From: Neelides folsomi
Taxonomy: Eukaryota; Arthropoda; Collembola; Neelipleona; Neelidae
DNA: 64,000 nucleotides
Assembly (NCBI GenBank): GCA_034687125.1
Contig: JAQGBZ010000032.1
Span: forward strand, 62,001 to 126,000
Reading direction: 5' to 3'
Shown in pieces: positions 13,410-23,792 of the stretch (within the stretch, counting starts at the first letter, position 1; the number at the start of each line of letters is the position of its first letter). The position numbers and the translations under genes were made by a program. The notes under the pieces are model-generated. The model was given only the letters and a program-made list of their open reading frames with translations, was not told the DNA's origin and made no database searches.

Positions 13410-13533
13410 GTCCAACCGTGAGAAAATCGTCTTCACCGCGACGGACGAGTTGTTGTTGAATTTGTGATGGAATTATGATCGACCTTTTTTGTCGATGAGT
13501 GTCAGTTTTAATTGTGTGTGACGAGTGTTGAAG
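13410..13533 (+). other. 5' UTR part of the Toll coding exon
   Basis: The stretch between the splice acceptor (AG at 13408-13409, preceded by the pyrimidine run TTCTTTTCTTTCAG) and the ATG at 13534 is a 124-nt leader. It contains three very short upstream ORFs (annotated separately), and the last stop is the in-frame TGA directly before the Toll start. Its extent depends on the acceptor really being used, which RNA evidence would settle. Confidence 0.5.
13467..13521 (+). promoter_or_regulatory. Chain of three overlapping upstream ORFs in the Toll leader
   Basis: Three minimal ORFs follow one another. The first is ATG GAA TTA TGA (13467-13478, MEL). The second starts inside the first one's stop (13475-13498, MIDLFCR), and the third starts inside the second one's stop (13495-13521, MSVSFNCV). 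Each junction is an ATGA. The frames differ, and the third is in the Toll frame but stops 12 nt before the Toll ATG. Upstream ORFs usually lower translation of the main ORF; the stop/start overlaps would allow termination followed by re-initiation. The sequence pattern is certain; the regulatory role is inferred. Confidence 0.55.
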
Positions 13534-16500
13534 ATGATGGGAATGTCAATGGTCAGAGTGGCCCTTTGGCTTCTCATTCCCGGAACCATCGCCTACGCTT
13601 CAAGTGGCGGTGGGGATGGAAAGTTTTTGGGGAATTGTGAACGGAGCCTCGTGGGTGCTGCCGACATCTCGCTCTCTTGCCGGCTCCGAACGATCAACAG
13701 TGAGTTTGACAAGACGAACTTGAGTGCCATTTCCGGCGAGAGTGTGGTGGCTCTGAATCTCACATGTTCCGACGTACTCTTCTATCAGAGCAGTTTACAA
13801 CCCGGGTCTTTGGCTCATCTTTCCCGCCTCTCTTCCCTCCACATCGAACATTGTAAATTGTCTCGTCTCCCGCCGGCCGTGTTTGCGGGTCTTCCCCTGC
13901 TCAGAAATCTCACCGTGCGGACCCACAACACCGCGTGGCCGGCCCTGAGCCTCGAAATCGCTTCTGGAGTATTCACTCAACTCCCTTCGCTGGAAAAGAT
14001 CGATTTGAGTGCAAACAACATGTGGACTTTTCCAGAGAAGCTCTTTTGCCCCGCCGCGGCCCTCAAGAGCCTCAACGTGAGCTTGAATCGTCTTCAGGAC
14101 ATCTCAGACCTCTCTTTCAGAGAGAAGGAGAAAGAAATTGGCTCATCGAGTCCATGCAAGATGGGGATTCAAGTGTTGGACGTGTCAAGGAATCGACTCA
14201 TCCTCCTCCCGCATCGAGGCCTGTCAACTCTGAGTCAGCTTCGGGAATTGTACTTGGAAGGGAACGAGATCTCCGTCGTTGGGGACCGGGCTTTGTCCGG
14301 ACTCCGCGGGCTTCGCCTTCTCAATTTGGCTGACAACAAAGTCGTGTCTCTGCCAGAAGATCTCTTCCGCGAGTCACCCGAAATGAGCGAGATTTACCTT
14401 CAGAACAACTCGCTCACTTTGCTCCCTCCCAAAGTTTTTTCGAATCTCGACCAGCTCGTAGTTCTCGACCTCTCACACAATTCCCTCGGTGGGGGATGGT
14501 TGAATGGCACGGGACTCGAGGGACTCATCCGCCTGGTCCTTCTCAACTTGGGCTTCAACCGGCTTGTCCGACTCCACCCTGACTCCTTCCAAGATCTCTA
14601 CTCTCTTCAAATCCTCAATTTGGAGCACAACCAGATTGAGCAAATTGATCCTAACACCTTTTCATCGATGAACAATCTCCACACGCTGATCCTCTCGCAT
14701 AACAAGCTCAGCTACATCGACGCGAGTGCTCTCAACGGCCTCTTCGTTTTGAGTCTCCTGTCGCTCGACAACAATGCGATTGCCAGCGTGCACGACACGG
14801 CTTTTCACAATTGCTCCTCTCTCAAGGATTTGAATTTGAACGGCAATGCCTTTACGGACATCCCAATGGCCATTCAAAACTTGACTCTTCTCAAGACTGT
14901 CGATTTGGGTGAGAATCAAATTGAGCAATTGAATGCTCCGAGGCTCTTGGGGCTCCCAAGTCTCTATGGCCTTCGTCTTACGGGTAACAGAATTGTGAAT
15001 GTGAGCAAAGAAGCCCTCAGGGAACTTCCGTCACTCAAAGTTCTCAACTTGGCCCGGAACCGAATTCAATCCGTGGAAAAGGGAGCTTTTGATCTCAACA
15101 GCAACTTGCAGGCAGTGAGACTTGACGCGAACTATCTCTCCGAAATTTCTAATTTGTTCGTCGAGAGCCCCAACCTCATTTGGCTCAATATGAGTGACAA
15201 CAACTTGAGTTGGTTCGATTACGGACTTATTCCCAAGCAGCTCCAGTGGTTAGACCTCCATAAGAACGAGATCAGCGAGTTGGGGAATGTGGGGAATTTC
15301 CCCGGGAGGGAACTGCGACTTCAAACCCTCGATGCGAGTTTCAATAGGATCAAGCGGATTTCGAGCTCTAACATTCCCGACTCCATCGAAATGCTCTTCC
15401 TCAACGACAATCTCATCTCGAGTATTGAACCACATACTTTTTACAAAAAGGGCAACCTCTCCCGCGTCGACATCTTTGCAAATGAAATTGAGAGCATCGA
15501 CCTGTCAGCCCTGAGGCTTTCTCCGTTCCCCGAGGGGAAACCACTTCCCGAGTTCTACATCGGAGGAAATCCCATTCTCTGTGACTGTAACATGGAGTGG
15601 CTCCAACGGATCAACAAGCTCGACCATCTTCGTCAACATCCAAAGGTGATGGACCTTGACAGCGTTCACTGCAAGCTTGTATACCATCGAGACAAATATT
15701 ATGTTCCGTTGGCAGAGGCAAATCCCGCCCAATTCCTCTGCTCGTACAAAACTCATTGTTTTGCTCTTTGCCACTGCTGCGATTTTGATGCTTGCGATTG
15801 TCAAATGACCTGTCCGACCAACTGCACTTGCTACCATGATGACATGTGGTCGGCCAATATTGTCGACTGTGCTAACCGCGGGTCACACAACATCCCTGCT
15901 CGGCTTCCAATGGACTCAACCGAAGTGTATTTGGACGGGAATGATCTTGGGGAACTCTCCTCACACATTTTCATCGGAAGGAAGAATCTCCAAGTTTTGT
16001 ACTTGAACTCCTCAGGAATTCATCGAATGGCGAACAATTCATTTAGTGGTCTCAAACGTCTCGGCGTCCTCCACCTTGAAAACAATTACATTGAGGAGCT
16101 TCGTGGGTACGAATTTGAGCCATTAGAATCTCTCCGTGAGCTCTATCTCCAAACAAACCACATTTCCTTCATAGCCAACAACACGTTTGCCTCGTTGAGA
16201 GTCCTCGAGGTGTTGAAATTGGATGGGAATCGACTGACCAAATTCTCCATGTGGACCTTGAGCGGAAATCCCTACCTTGTTGAAATTGCTCTTCATGGAA
16301 ATCCTTGGACATGCGATTGCGATTACCTTTCAATGGCTACTCCATGGATTCAGGCGAATTTAGGAAAGCTCATGGACGGTAATGATATTAATTGCCAGAT
16401 GAATGGGAAATCTCTCTCCTTGGTCAGCCTCCTCTACAACAACAAGATGAATGGGAGCAAACTCTGTTCTGAAATCACAGCCTTGTCAGGGGCAGTAGAA

Positions 16501-17406
16501 GCTCCCGAGTCTTCACTCCCACCTTATTTACCTCTCTTGGTCGGAGTGATGGCCATTTTCCTCATCTTGGGATCTCTCCTGGTGGCTCTTTGTCGCAAGA
16601 GGAACTCGCTTCGAGTCTGGGCTGTGGCGAAATGCCCGTCTGCTCTCAACCAATGCTACTCTTCGGCTCTGGATGAAGATCGGGAGAAATTGTACGACGC
16701 TTACATTGCTTACAGCGTGAAGGACGAAGCATGGGTGTCTCAAGTCTTGGCGGCCGAATTACAACAACAAAATTCGGAGCAGGCAAATTACCGTCTTTGT
16801 CTTCATTACAAAGACTTTCCTGTGACGTCTTACATTGCTGACACAATTGTGGAGGCGGTGGAAGCAAGTCGAAGGACGATCATCGTCTTGTCAAAGAATT
16901 TTCTTCAGTCTGAATGGTGCAGATTCGAATTCAAGTCGGCGCTACATGCCGCGTTGAGGGGTAAGAAAAATCGGTTGATCGCCATCACACTTGGGGATCT
17001 GCCCACCCGGGATCTCGACCCCGACTTAAGAGTTTGCCTCCGGTCAGCCACCGTCCTCTCGGCCAATGACAAATTGTTCTGGCCTAAACTTCGCGTCGCC
17101 CTTCCTGACCCAACCAGAGCTTCACATTCTCTCTCCCGCCCGCTCGTCTACCGCAATGCCGGCGAGTCCCAAGTCAATTTTTCCGCCCAAAACATCTCTA
17201 ACCTAAATCTTGCGAACCTGAATGGATACTCATCGGGAACGTTGTCCAGGGCTCAGCATCACCACCCGGGGAGCTACCCGAACAACGGTCATCATCCAAA
17301 TGTGCAAGTGCCCCTTTACGTGCCCCCGTTCCCGCCACCGAACCGACCCCCTCCGCCTTTCCCCGCCCCACGTCGTCCTCCTCCGCCGGCCCCCCTCTGG
17401 GCCTGA
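13534..17406 (+). CDS. Toll-6/Tollo: Toll-like receptor, long-Toll class (Toll-6/Tollo-like), single coding exon
   Basis: Single-pass type I receptor of 1290 aa. Residues 1-22 form a signal peptide with a hydrophobic core ending in AYA. About 22 leucine-rich repeats follow (roughly 60-678), closed by a cysteine flank beginning CDCNMEW (683-689). Residues 736-766 form a cysteine-dense spacer (HCFALCHCC, then CDCQMTCPTNCTC) typical of Toll-2/6/7/8. About five more LRRs (about 785-922) end in a second CDC flank (927-929). The membrane span is about 998-1020. The TIR domain (about 1052-1192) has box 1 YDAYIAYS (1054-1061), box 2 RLCLHYKDFP (1087-1096) with its BB-loop proline, and box 3 FW (1182-1183). 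EWCRFEFKSALH favours Toll-6/Tollo over Toll-7/18-wheeler. The tail (1193-1290) is Asn/His- then Pro-rich. I chose the ATG at 13534 (A at -3); an in-frame TGA lies at 13519-13521. Single-exon coding is known for this clade. In Drosophila these receptors pattern epithelia. The subfamily call is an inference. Confidence 0.96.
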   Translation: MMGMSMVRVALWLLIPGTIAYASSGGGDGKFLGNCERSLVGAADISLSCRLRTINSEFDKTNLSAISGESVVALNLTCSDVLFYQSSLQPGSLAHLSRLSSLHIEHCKLSRLPPAVFAGLPLLRNLTVRTHNTAWPALSLEIASGVFTQLPSLEKIDLSANNMWTFPEKLFCPAAALKSLNVSLNRLQDISDLSFREKEKEIGSSSPCKMGIQVLDVSRNRLILLPHRGLSTLSQLRELYLEGNEISVVGDRALSGLRGLRLLNLADNKVVSLPEDLFRESPEMSEIYLQNNSLTLLPPKVFSNLDQLVVLDLSHNSLGGGWLNGTGLEGLIRLVLLNLGFNRLVRLHPDSFQDLYSLQILNLEHNQIEQIDPNTFSSMNNLHTLILSHNKLSYIDASALNGLFVLSLLSLDNNAIASVHDTAFHNCSSLKDLNLNGNAFTDIPMAIQNLTLLKTVDLGENQIEQLNAPRLLGLPSLYGLRLTGNRIVNVSKEALRELPSLKVLNLARNRIQSVEKGAFDLNSNLQAVRLDANYLSEISNLFVESPNLIWLNMSDNNLSWFDYGLIPKQLQWLDLHKNEISELGNVGNFPGRELRLQTLDASFNRIKRISSSNIPDSIEMLFLNDNLISSIEPHTFYKKGNLSRVDIFANEIESIDLSALRLSPFPEGKPLPEFYIGGNPILCDCNMEWLQRINKLDHLRQHPKVMDLDSVHCKLVYHRDKYYVPLAEANPAQFLCSYKTHCFALCHCCDFDACDCQMTCPTNCTCYHDDMWSANIVDCANRGSHNIPARLPMDSTEVYLDGNDLGELSSHIFIGRKNLQVLYLNSSGIHRMANNSFSGLKRLGVLHLENNYIEELRGYEFEPLESLRELYLQTNHISFIANNTFASLRVLEVLKLDGNRLTKFSMWTLSGNPYLVEIALHGNPWTCDCDYLSMATPWIQANLGKLMDGNDINCQMNGKSLSLVSLLYNNKMNGSKLCSEITALSGAVEAPESSLPPYLPLLVGVMAIFLILGSLLVALCRKRNSLRVWAVAKCPSALNQCYSSALDEDREKLYDAYIAYSVKDEAWVSQVLAAELQQQNSEQANYRLCLHYKDFPVTSYIADTIVEAVEASRRTIIVLSKNFLQSEWCRFEFKSALHAALRGKKNRLIAITLGDLPTRDLDPDLRVCLRSATVLSANDKLFWPKLRVALPDPTRASHSLSRPLVYRNAGESQVNFSAQNISNLNLANLNGYSSGTLSRAQHHHPGSYPNNGHHPNVQVPLYVPPFPPPNRPPPPFPAPRRPPPPAPLWA

Positions 17407-18135
17407 CAGCTGGTCCAAGACGAACACGAACCGCAGAGATTCTTTTTCCTGGTAAGAAACTAACAATCTCTCACAGAGCTCCAACTCAATTAATACCGAA
17501 TAAGTCTTCATGAACAATCACACTTGTTTAACACATCATCACTCAATTGTTACTACGTCCTTAAACTCATTTATCTACTAAATATGAATATTATTTATTA
17601 AACTTACCTACTTAATTAATATTTATATTATACAATGCTCATGTTTGCTTTGATCCTTTTGTTCACTTTATTTTACCGAAATTAATTGCAAAAAACTTGA
17701 TTTGTGTATTAGCTAATGTTTATTATGAGTTAGCTATTGAAATTATTATTTAATTCGCAATTATTGTCAATTGTTAAACTTTTCCAATGTGAGTCTTTTG
17801 ATTTAAACTTGTTATTCTTGTTATTTACTCATTTGCGCACAACCAAGATAAACCACTTTTATTTGCTGGTATTTTGACAAGGAGTTGACAGTGGAGGTTT
17901 TGGCGAAGAAATGGGAAAATGGCAAATGTTCCTTGTGATATTTATTTTACAACCTTAATTTATTATGTTTAATTATTTATAAAATACATTTAACTCGATT
18001 TTTACGTTCTTTTGTGACTTCCTAAATACGTAAAATGTATTTCTTTGTGTGTGTCACTGTGTCAAATAATTTTGTAGTATACGCTCGTACAATAATATCA
18101 TTTTAATAAATACAATTTTTTGCAACTCAACCCGC
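17407..18135 (+). other. Probable 3' UTR of the Toll gene
   Basis: After the TGA stop (17404-17406) the G+C-rich coding texture gives way within about 50 nt to A+T-rich sequence without sizeable ORFs. A consensus AATAAA lies at 18105-18110, with a T-rich and then GT-containing stretch just after it, so a 3' end near 18130 would give a UTR of about 720 nt. A donor-like CCTG|GTAAGAAAC at 17454 means a 3' UTR intron or an alternative 3' splice form cannot be excluded. Confidence 0.4.
18105..18110 (+). terminator. Candidate poly(A) signal (AATAAA) of the Toll gene
   Basis: This is a consensus AATAAA about 700 nt past the stop, followed by a T-rich run (TACAATTTTTTG) and a GT-containing stretch. 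Earlier weaker ATTAAA-type hexamers, for example near 17597, could also be used. Confidence 0.35.
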
Positions 18136-18139
18136 ATGT

Positions 18140-20980
18140 TCCTTTCATTGTTGTATAGAAATACTCGAAAGAGAGGGAATTTGTATAACAATGCAAATTT
18201 CCATTACACCATGGCATGAATTCATTGAGAGTTGAGTAATTCGAGGCAATTTGAATCATCGTAAATCGGCTCAAGCCGCGTAAGAGCGAAGCAAGTAGAA
18301 ACGAGGGAATTATGCATGCGTGCTCGAATTCAAAGCAGATCAAACAGGCATCTTTATAGGATCAGTTTTTGCATTGCAAATCTCCATACACAGACCACGA
18401 CCGACGCGGAGCCGAAGTTTGCGCTAGTAATGAACCCACGGTTTGACTTTTATTTTCATTTCTCTCCCATTATGATTACTTCAACCGGAGAATGAATGAA
18501 GAGAGGGGCGAGGGCAAGATGAGAGAAAACCAGCTGGAATTTATACCTAATTGACATATTTACTAGTTTGTACTCCCATCCTGCTCCCATGTCTTTTGCT
18601 CCGATCATTTGCCCTTATAAATGGAAAAGAGGGGAAGTTTAACTAGATTTCATAAATTGATAATACTCCAAGATCCCTATCATCGCACAATAAATATCGT
18701 ATTTCAATTTGAGTTTTTGAAACACAGTGGAGAGTTGCCGAGAGAGATAAGTAAAGCAAAAGGCTTTCTATTCCCATGAATAGGGAAGTTCCTCTGGATC
18801 CATCTTATCTATATGGGCTATCTTCCCTCAAAGTTGGGATTCCTGGCCAGCCGGCTTATCGCTGGAGCCTCTAACTGTTTCCATCACATGGACGGGCAAC
18901 GGGGATTTGAGTATCAAAGCGGCCAACTAGGTTTGAGAAACTCAGTCAACCATTGATAAGGATCTTCTGGAGTATCCCGGCGGATCCCGCCATTCTTCAA
19001 AAATGATAAAAGAAACTTTGTTTATTAAATTCCATTTCCTTTATATTTAAAATATATTATTCTCGTTTGGTCTGAATGAGATGTTTGTTTGTAAGCCGGG
19101 AGGGCTTGAAGGGAGAAATGTTATTTATGTGGTTTGGAAAACTAATATTCTGCGGTGATTTGAAATCATTCTCCTCCCGCCTCGGATATCCCATTCAAAG
19201 GGATCGGAGTGTGAAATTCGGTCTTGTTCGAATTTCGGGGATTTCAAATTGAATTGAGAGATTGAATAGGAACGGAGGAGAATAGAGACTTGTATTGTGG
19301 AATGCTAATGCGAATAGTTGGATTCAAGTGGAGTAGGTAGTACGTAAGTATTAAGCCTCATTCATAAGTGAGTCGAGGAGAGAACAGAGGAGCGTGCAGG
19401 AAAGGATTGTGCAAATAAGGTGGTCTGGGGCTGGAGGGAGAAGATAGCAAAGGATATTAGGTGAGTCGGGCGAATCGGATCCTCTCCGCCAGGCCAAGAG
19501 AATATGATGAGGATGTCGGGGGAAAAGATGGTTTTATAGCCCAAGTTGATTCCATAAAAGTTCCGACTACACGGCCTTCCTTATTATTTCTCCCATAGAG
19601 GCAGAAAGACAGCCTTCCTTTATCGCCTCTCCTCTTCCTTCCTTGTCCTTCTCCTCGTCCTCGACCCTCCATTTTGAGATCCGAACCTCCCGGCTTATGT
19701 ATCCTATTTCTCATTCTCCTCCGGGATATGACCTCTTCTTCTTCCTCCTAAGATCCCTTTTAATCGAACGGCTCTGCTTTCGACTCTCAGACTTTTATCA
19801 CTTCTTCACTCCTTGCCTTCCATTACCCTACATTATCCCTCCACATTGTGCACATTATGATCGGAATTAGTCAATTTATCCCTCACTTCTTTTGTAATGA
19901 ACCCTCATTATCATATTTACTGGGACATTTTTCCTCTATGCCTCAGTGCACAGTTGGTTACGAGAGTCAATAAAAGTCGGTTGTAAGGTGGGAAAATGAC
20001 AATGAGATGAGAAACAGTCTATTTGAATTGGCATATAAGAATTGATGTTCGGAGAACAATTTATTTTAATAGATTTTTTTTCATAAAATATAATAATTCA
20101 CAATAAATGTTTCATTATTATTAAATAGTGTAAAAAAAGCTGGCTATTCCTTACTATTTATTAAATGTTACGAATGTCATTATTAGCATTTGTTTTAAAT
20201 AAAATAAACGTTAATTCAGAGAAATTTGAAAAAATCAATTTTAATATTTATTATTATATTTCATACATTTAAATGAAATTTATTATATACTAGAAATCTT
20301 CTATACATTATTGAATTTGATGTCATACATTTTGTCTAGTAGGGAAATTGAATATGAAATTAATCAAGGGAGTAGCGAGGCTTTATGAAACATTTCTTCG
20401 GAGTAATGATGCTGAAGCGGAGACTTTAATGAAAAATGTTCCATGTTTTCCTCTCACTTCCCCGAGTGATGAAAATGAGTGGGGGGAAGAGCGTGTGGCG
20501 GCGAATGAATATTCTTCCAGAGCCTTCCTTTAAGACTCGCTCTGAGTTGTGAAATGCGTTGGCTATAAAGGAGAGGTATAAGGAGGAGATGCCAAAAGAA
20601 ATTAATGATGGGTTGATTACAGCTTGGGAAATGTAGGAAGAAATTCCAAAGGGGTCCACACCATCATTCCTTTTATATAAGGAGTGTAATTGTGCGTTGT
20701 AGCAGTGCGGAGTCGATGAGTCCTCGTAAATCGGAGGAGGCCGTGGGTCTTCCACCTCGGCCTTAATCATACATTTTTGAATGTGGGTTTACCCGAGAAG
20801 ACTGAGGATTTATGTCTGCAGCCCCCATCCATTATCTCGAACGAATCTCGAGGTATTGGAGAAGTGGTAATATGTAGGTGAGTTTCTGAGGGAAGGTAAG
20901 TGATTGTAACTTGCGAGGGAGGATTCCGGAGGAGGGAAGCTGGCCAGAATGATGAACATTGAAGGAATAGGGCCTGCATT
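18140..20980. other. Gene-free stretch downstream of Toll
   Basis: This is A+T-rich, with an especially A/T-dense section at about 20050-20340. Donor-like sites (for example 19344) lack matching acceptors. Apart from the weak 114-aa minus-strand ORF, I see nothing in it. Confidence 0.5.
20426..20770 (-). CDS. Unrecognised 114-aa ORF (minus strand)
   Basis: The ORF begins at a true ATG with a hydrophilic, Pro-rich start (MIKAEVEDPRPPPIYEDSS). The middle is mixed and the end is basic. A donor-like GGGAA|GTGAGAGG (near 20458) and an acceptor-like TTTCACAACTCAG (near 20543) lie inside. I recognise no family. ORFs of this length are expected by chance. Confidence 0.1.
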   Translation of the reverse strand: MIKAEVEDPRPPPIYEDSSTPHCYNAQLHSLYKRNDGVDPFGISSYISQAVINPSLISFGISSLYLSFIANAFHNSERVLKEGSGRIFIRRHTLFPPLIFITRGSERKTWNIFH

Positions 20981-21399
20981 TATAATCATACATTACTGGC
21001 CTCGTATGTCCATCGTCGTTGCCTCAGGTGGCTCCGATTGATTCGTTTTTGCCCCGAATGGACACAATGGGTTGGATCAGCTCCTGCCAAAGGAGAGCAA
21101 ACAATGGAGGCAAGCTCTCCTTATACGGTGACCATGAACTTGACTTGCGAGATCCTCCATTGTTTCATAATTTGTCGAGTGCGGAGCTCGAGGCTTCTCA
21201 TCCTCGTGGGCCCATCAGCTTCCAGAGGAGACGTGGCAGGAACTGGAGAGGAATTCTTTGAGCCCTGTCTCTTCCGATTCTTGAGGAGTTGATAAAGATC
21301 GAAGCCAAGTTTCAAATCGGCCCTGATTAACCGACGAGGGATTCAGCCGAGCCACGAGACGATCGTCCAAGATTTAGCTCTACATTTCCGAGATAAAGG

Positions 21400-21594
21400 A
21401 TGGGAACTCCACCCTGGCGAGGCTCCAGGGGTCCTTCGGGCCCATTCTTCACTAATATCAATTCCTTGATCCATGGCCAGGCCCATGAAGTACGAGGCAT
21501 CCTATCTAGAACAGTGGCTCAGCTCAGACTGGAGAAACTCGAGATCGGAGAGCCAAATCTCTGCCTCGACAACTTTCTTTCCTGGACAAGTTGA
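21400..21594 (+). CDS. Unrecognised 64-aa ORF in the 21-22 kb coding-like patch
   Basis: This ATG-started ORF has ordinary protein-like composition, for example VAQLRLEKLEIGEPNLCLD near its end. It lies in a patch (about 20990-21600) that is clearly richer in G+C than the neighbourhood. Two overlapping open frames (about 21019-21261 and 21038-21292) lie just before it, and the 212-codon frame follows in another frame. I recognise no homologue. It could be a small gene, an exon or chance. Confidence 0.12.
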   Translation: MGTPPWRGSRGPSGPFFTNINSLIHGQAHEVRGILSRTVAQLRLEKLEIGEPNLCLDNFLSWTS

Positions 21595-21640
21595 GAAGTA
21601 GCGGGATATAGTTTCGTGATAAGGCACTTTTTATCCCACT

Positions 21641-22279
21641 TTGCATTTCTGCATATTCAGCAACGAGTTGTCCCTTGAGGAATTAAGAGGATTTGCCCCG
21701 AGATGGGCAGCGGATGAGGCGGCTGTCAGAGTTCCGCAGCCGTCTCAACGCCTCTTATTCCCTTGTACTCCAAGTTGTAATTTGAGAATTGGACGGTGTC
21801 CATGTGAGATCATGGGGAATCCTACACTCTTAAACACGACACGTGTCAATTTGTACTCCCTAATCCTCACCCATGACTCAAACTTCTTCCTTATAAAGTC
21901 TCATCTTATTTCAAAAGTCAGGTTTTGGAATCTGTATGATGTGAAACTCGAGGCCAATCTTCTCCCCGCCTTGATACTATCAATTACCAATTACTCGATC
22001 GGAGCAGGAGCGATCGTCGTCTGCGACTCACTCCACTACACACATCTTCTAATATCTTTAACAAGCCATGTACGCATGGATATTAGTTTACATGAGAAGA
22101 ACGTATTAGACCAGCGTCTTTGGAATAAGAGTGTGATGGTGAGAGTGGATTATTATTATTTAGGCTTTTTCTTCCAACTCGGAGTAACGAGACTGAGGAG
22201 CCTCAATTTATTAGTTGTGGGCCAAGTGGTGTTGGGTAAGGAAGGGTCTAATTACGATTCCCTGTCTCTGCCTAGTTAG
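21641..22279 (+). CDS. Unrecognised 212-codon open frame (possible exon, orphan gene or decayed gene)
   Basis: This is the second-longest open frame in the window after Toll. It begins at a TTG; the first ATG is 57 codons in (21812), leaving about 155 aa. At the stop frequency of this base composition, a frame this long is expected only about 0.01-0.05 times in 64 kb. I recognise no domain. The product would be rich in Leu, Ile, Val and Tyr, with hydrophobic patches such as LLPALILSITNY and LNLLVVGQVVLG but no clear signal peptide. A donor-like GTAAGGAAG follows VVLG near 22234, and an acceptor-like TTATTATTTAG lies near 22164, so part may be an exon. Shorter open frames on the same strand precede it. 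Chance remains possible because the first part is locally G+C-rich. Confidence 0.22.
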   Translation: MHFCIFSNELSLEELRGFAPRWAADEAAVRVPQPSQRLLFPCTPSCNLRIGRCPCEIMGNPTLLNTTRVNLYSLILTHDSNFFLIKSHLISKVRFWNLYDVKLEANLLPALILSITNYSIGAGAIVVCDSLHYTHLLISLTSHVRMDISLHEKNVLDQRLWNKSVMVRVDYYYLGFFFQLGVTRLRSLNLLVVGQVVLGKEGSNYDSLSLPS

Positions 22280-23777
22280 CCAACTTTTGTATTTTATTCC
22301 GTTCAGGTTGGGAAGAGTTGTTCTTGTACATTCTAACTACCAGCTTCGACTCTCCTCGCACCCTCTCATTACCTATTTTGTTCCTCAGACAGAATTCCTA
22401 AAAACCTCTCCGGCGAGGGCAACAAGACGAAGGAATAAGGTGGTTGTTAAAAGTGCATTTGGAGTGATGGATTCCATTCAGCAATTCATAACGAGGGAGG
22501 AAACAAACCCTATATCACATAGGCCCTTTACACAGAGCATAAAAATGTTTTAAAGAGTTATTGTCTATTCCATATGCCGACGATTGTAGAAGATCATATG
22601 AGAGATTTCCTCTTATCCTCTTATAACAATTGAGAGAGAAAATTTTCCTTTAAAAAAGGAACGTTTTATTTCTTAAAGATCCTCATAATGTTCATGGAAG
22701 ACTTTTCATTTCCATTTCTATCTTCTCCCATTTGATAATATGGACGGAGTGTTCCATGGAGTCCGTGGTTTCTTTTATGTTGGCTCTCTTCGAAGGTCCG
22801 TCGAAATGCCTTGTCTTCTCATCACGTTCATCCTACCCCAGTTTCACATTGAAAGTTGAAGGAGGGAAAGGATGGCAAAAACTGGGGCTATCAGCCTCAA
22901 AGAGCAATCTGGCTGGACCCATTGGATTTAATGATATTACCTCTCGATGTTTCGTTTCTCCCATTAAATCTTCCCTTATCTTCTGAGAATCTGATTTTAG
23001 CTCTCCCATCCACTTGAATCACAATTCCCTTCTTTTAACTCTTTTTCTCAACAAAATGTCCAGGAATCGATAATATTCCAATTATGCATTTATCTGCAGA
23101 GGAAATGACCAATATTACTGAAAAGGATTGAATCGAATGAATACATCCATAAGGTTCCGTTTTGATAACATTGAAAAGTAGTGTTGGTATTTGATGTCCG
23201 TGAGACATGTGTGAGTGTATGGGAGATTTTTAATCATAGGAGATCATATGTAGTCCATTGATATTGCGAGTTTCGTGTCACTAGACCACGCCGTCCCACC
23301 TCTAGGAACTGAAAGGAGAGGCGCCTGTCACATAACTCATTCATTCATTGTATTTATTAACGGTATTTAAGAGGCCCAAACGGTTCCTATTTATAGGCAC
23401 TTAAGAATCCCCACATTCTCCCCTTTGTCTTCCATTGATGGGGGCATTAATGAAATTATGCAAGGAATTGACCATTGGTCCGCCTCTCATTTACAAATTG
23501 TTCTGCCATGTTGCATGGCAGTGTCCCATGTACGACTCCGTCGTGTACCTGTTTCCTGATTTACGACCCCACGATCTCCCGATGCAATTCGGCCCCAAAC
23601 ACAACCACACATCGCACCCTCAGTGGAGGACGAGGAGTGTTCATGTGTTTCTTCCCATCACCTCCGGTCCGTAACTTATTTTTTATGGGTATATAAAATA
23701 ATATTTGGGCGCTAATGTCTTCTGTCCGGCGGACTCAGAATTTCAATTCATTCTTCCTTATGAGCCTCATCATCCCC

Positions 23778-23792
23778 ATGATGATGATGATG
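23778..23792. repeat. ATG trinucleotide repeat
   Basis: Five perfect ATG units in non-genic DNA. Similar short GAT/CAT repeats occur at about 54312-54325 and 34130-34150. Confidence 0.8.

Noticed and set aside
13795-17517. Antisense and shifted-frame ORFs within and around the Toll coding region
   Set aside because: They are by-products of the G+C-rich Toll coding sequence; their peptides have no independent features.
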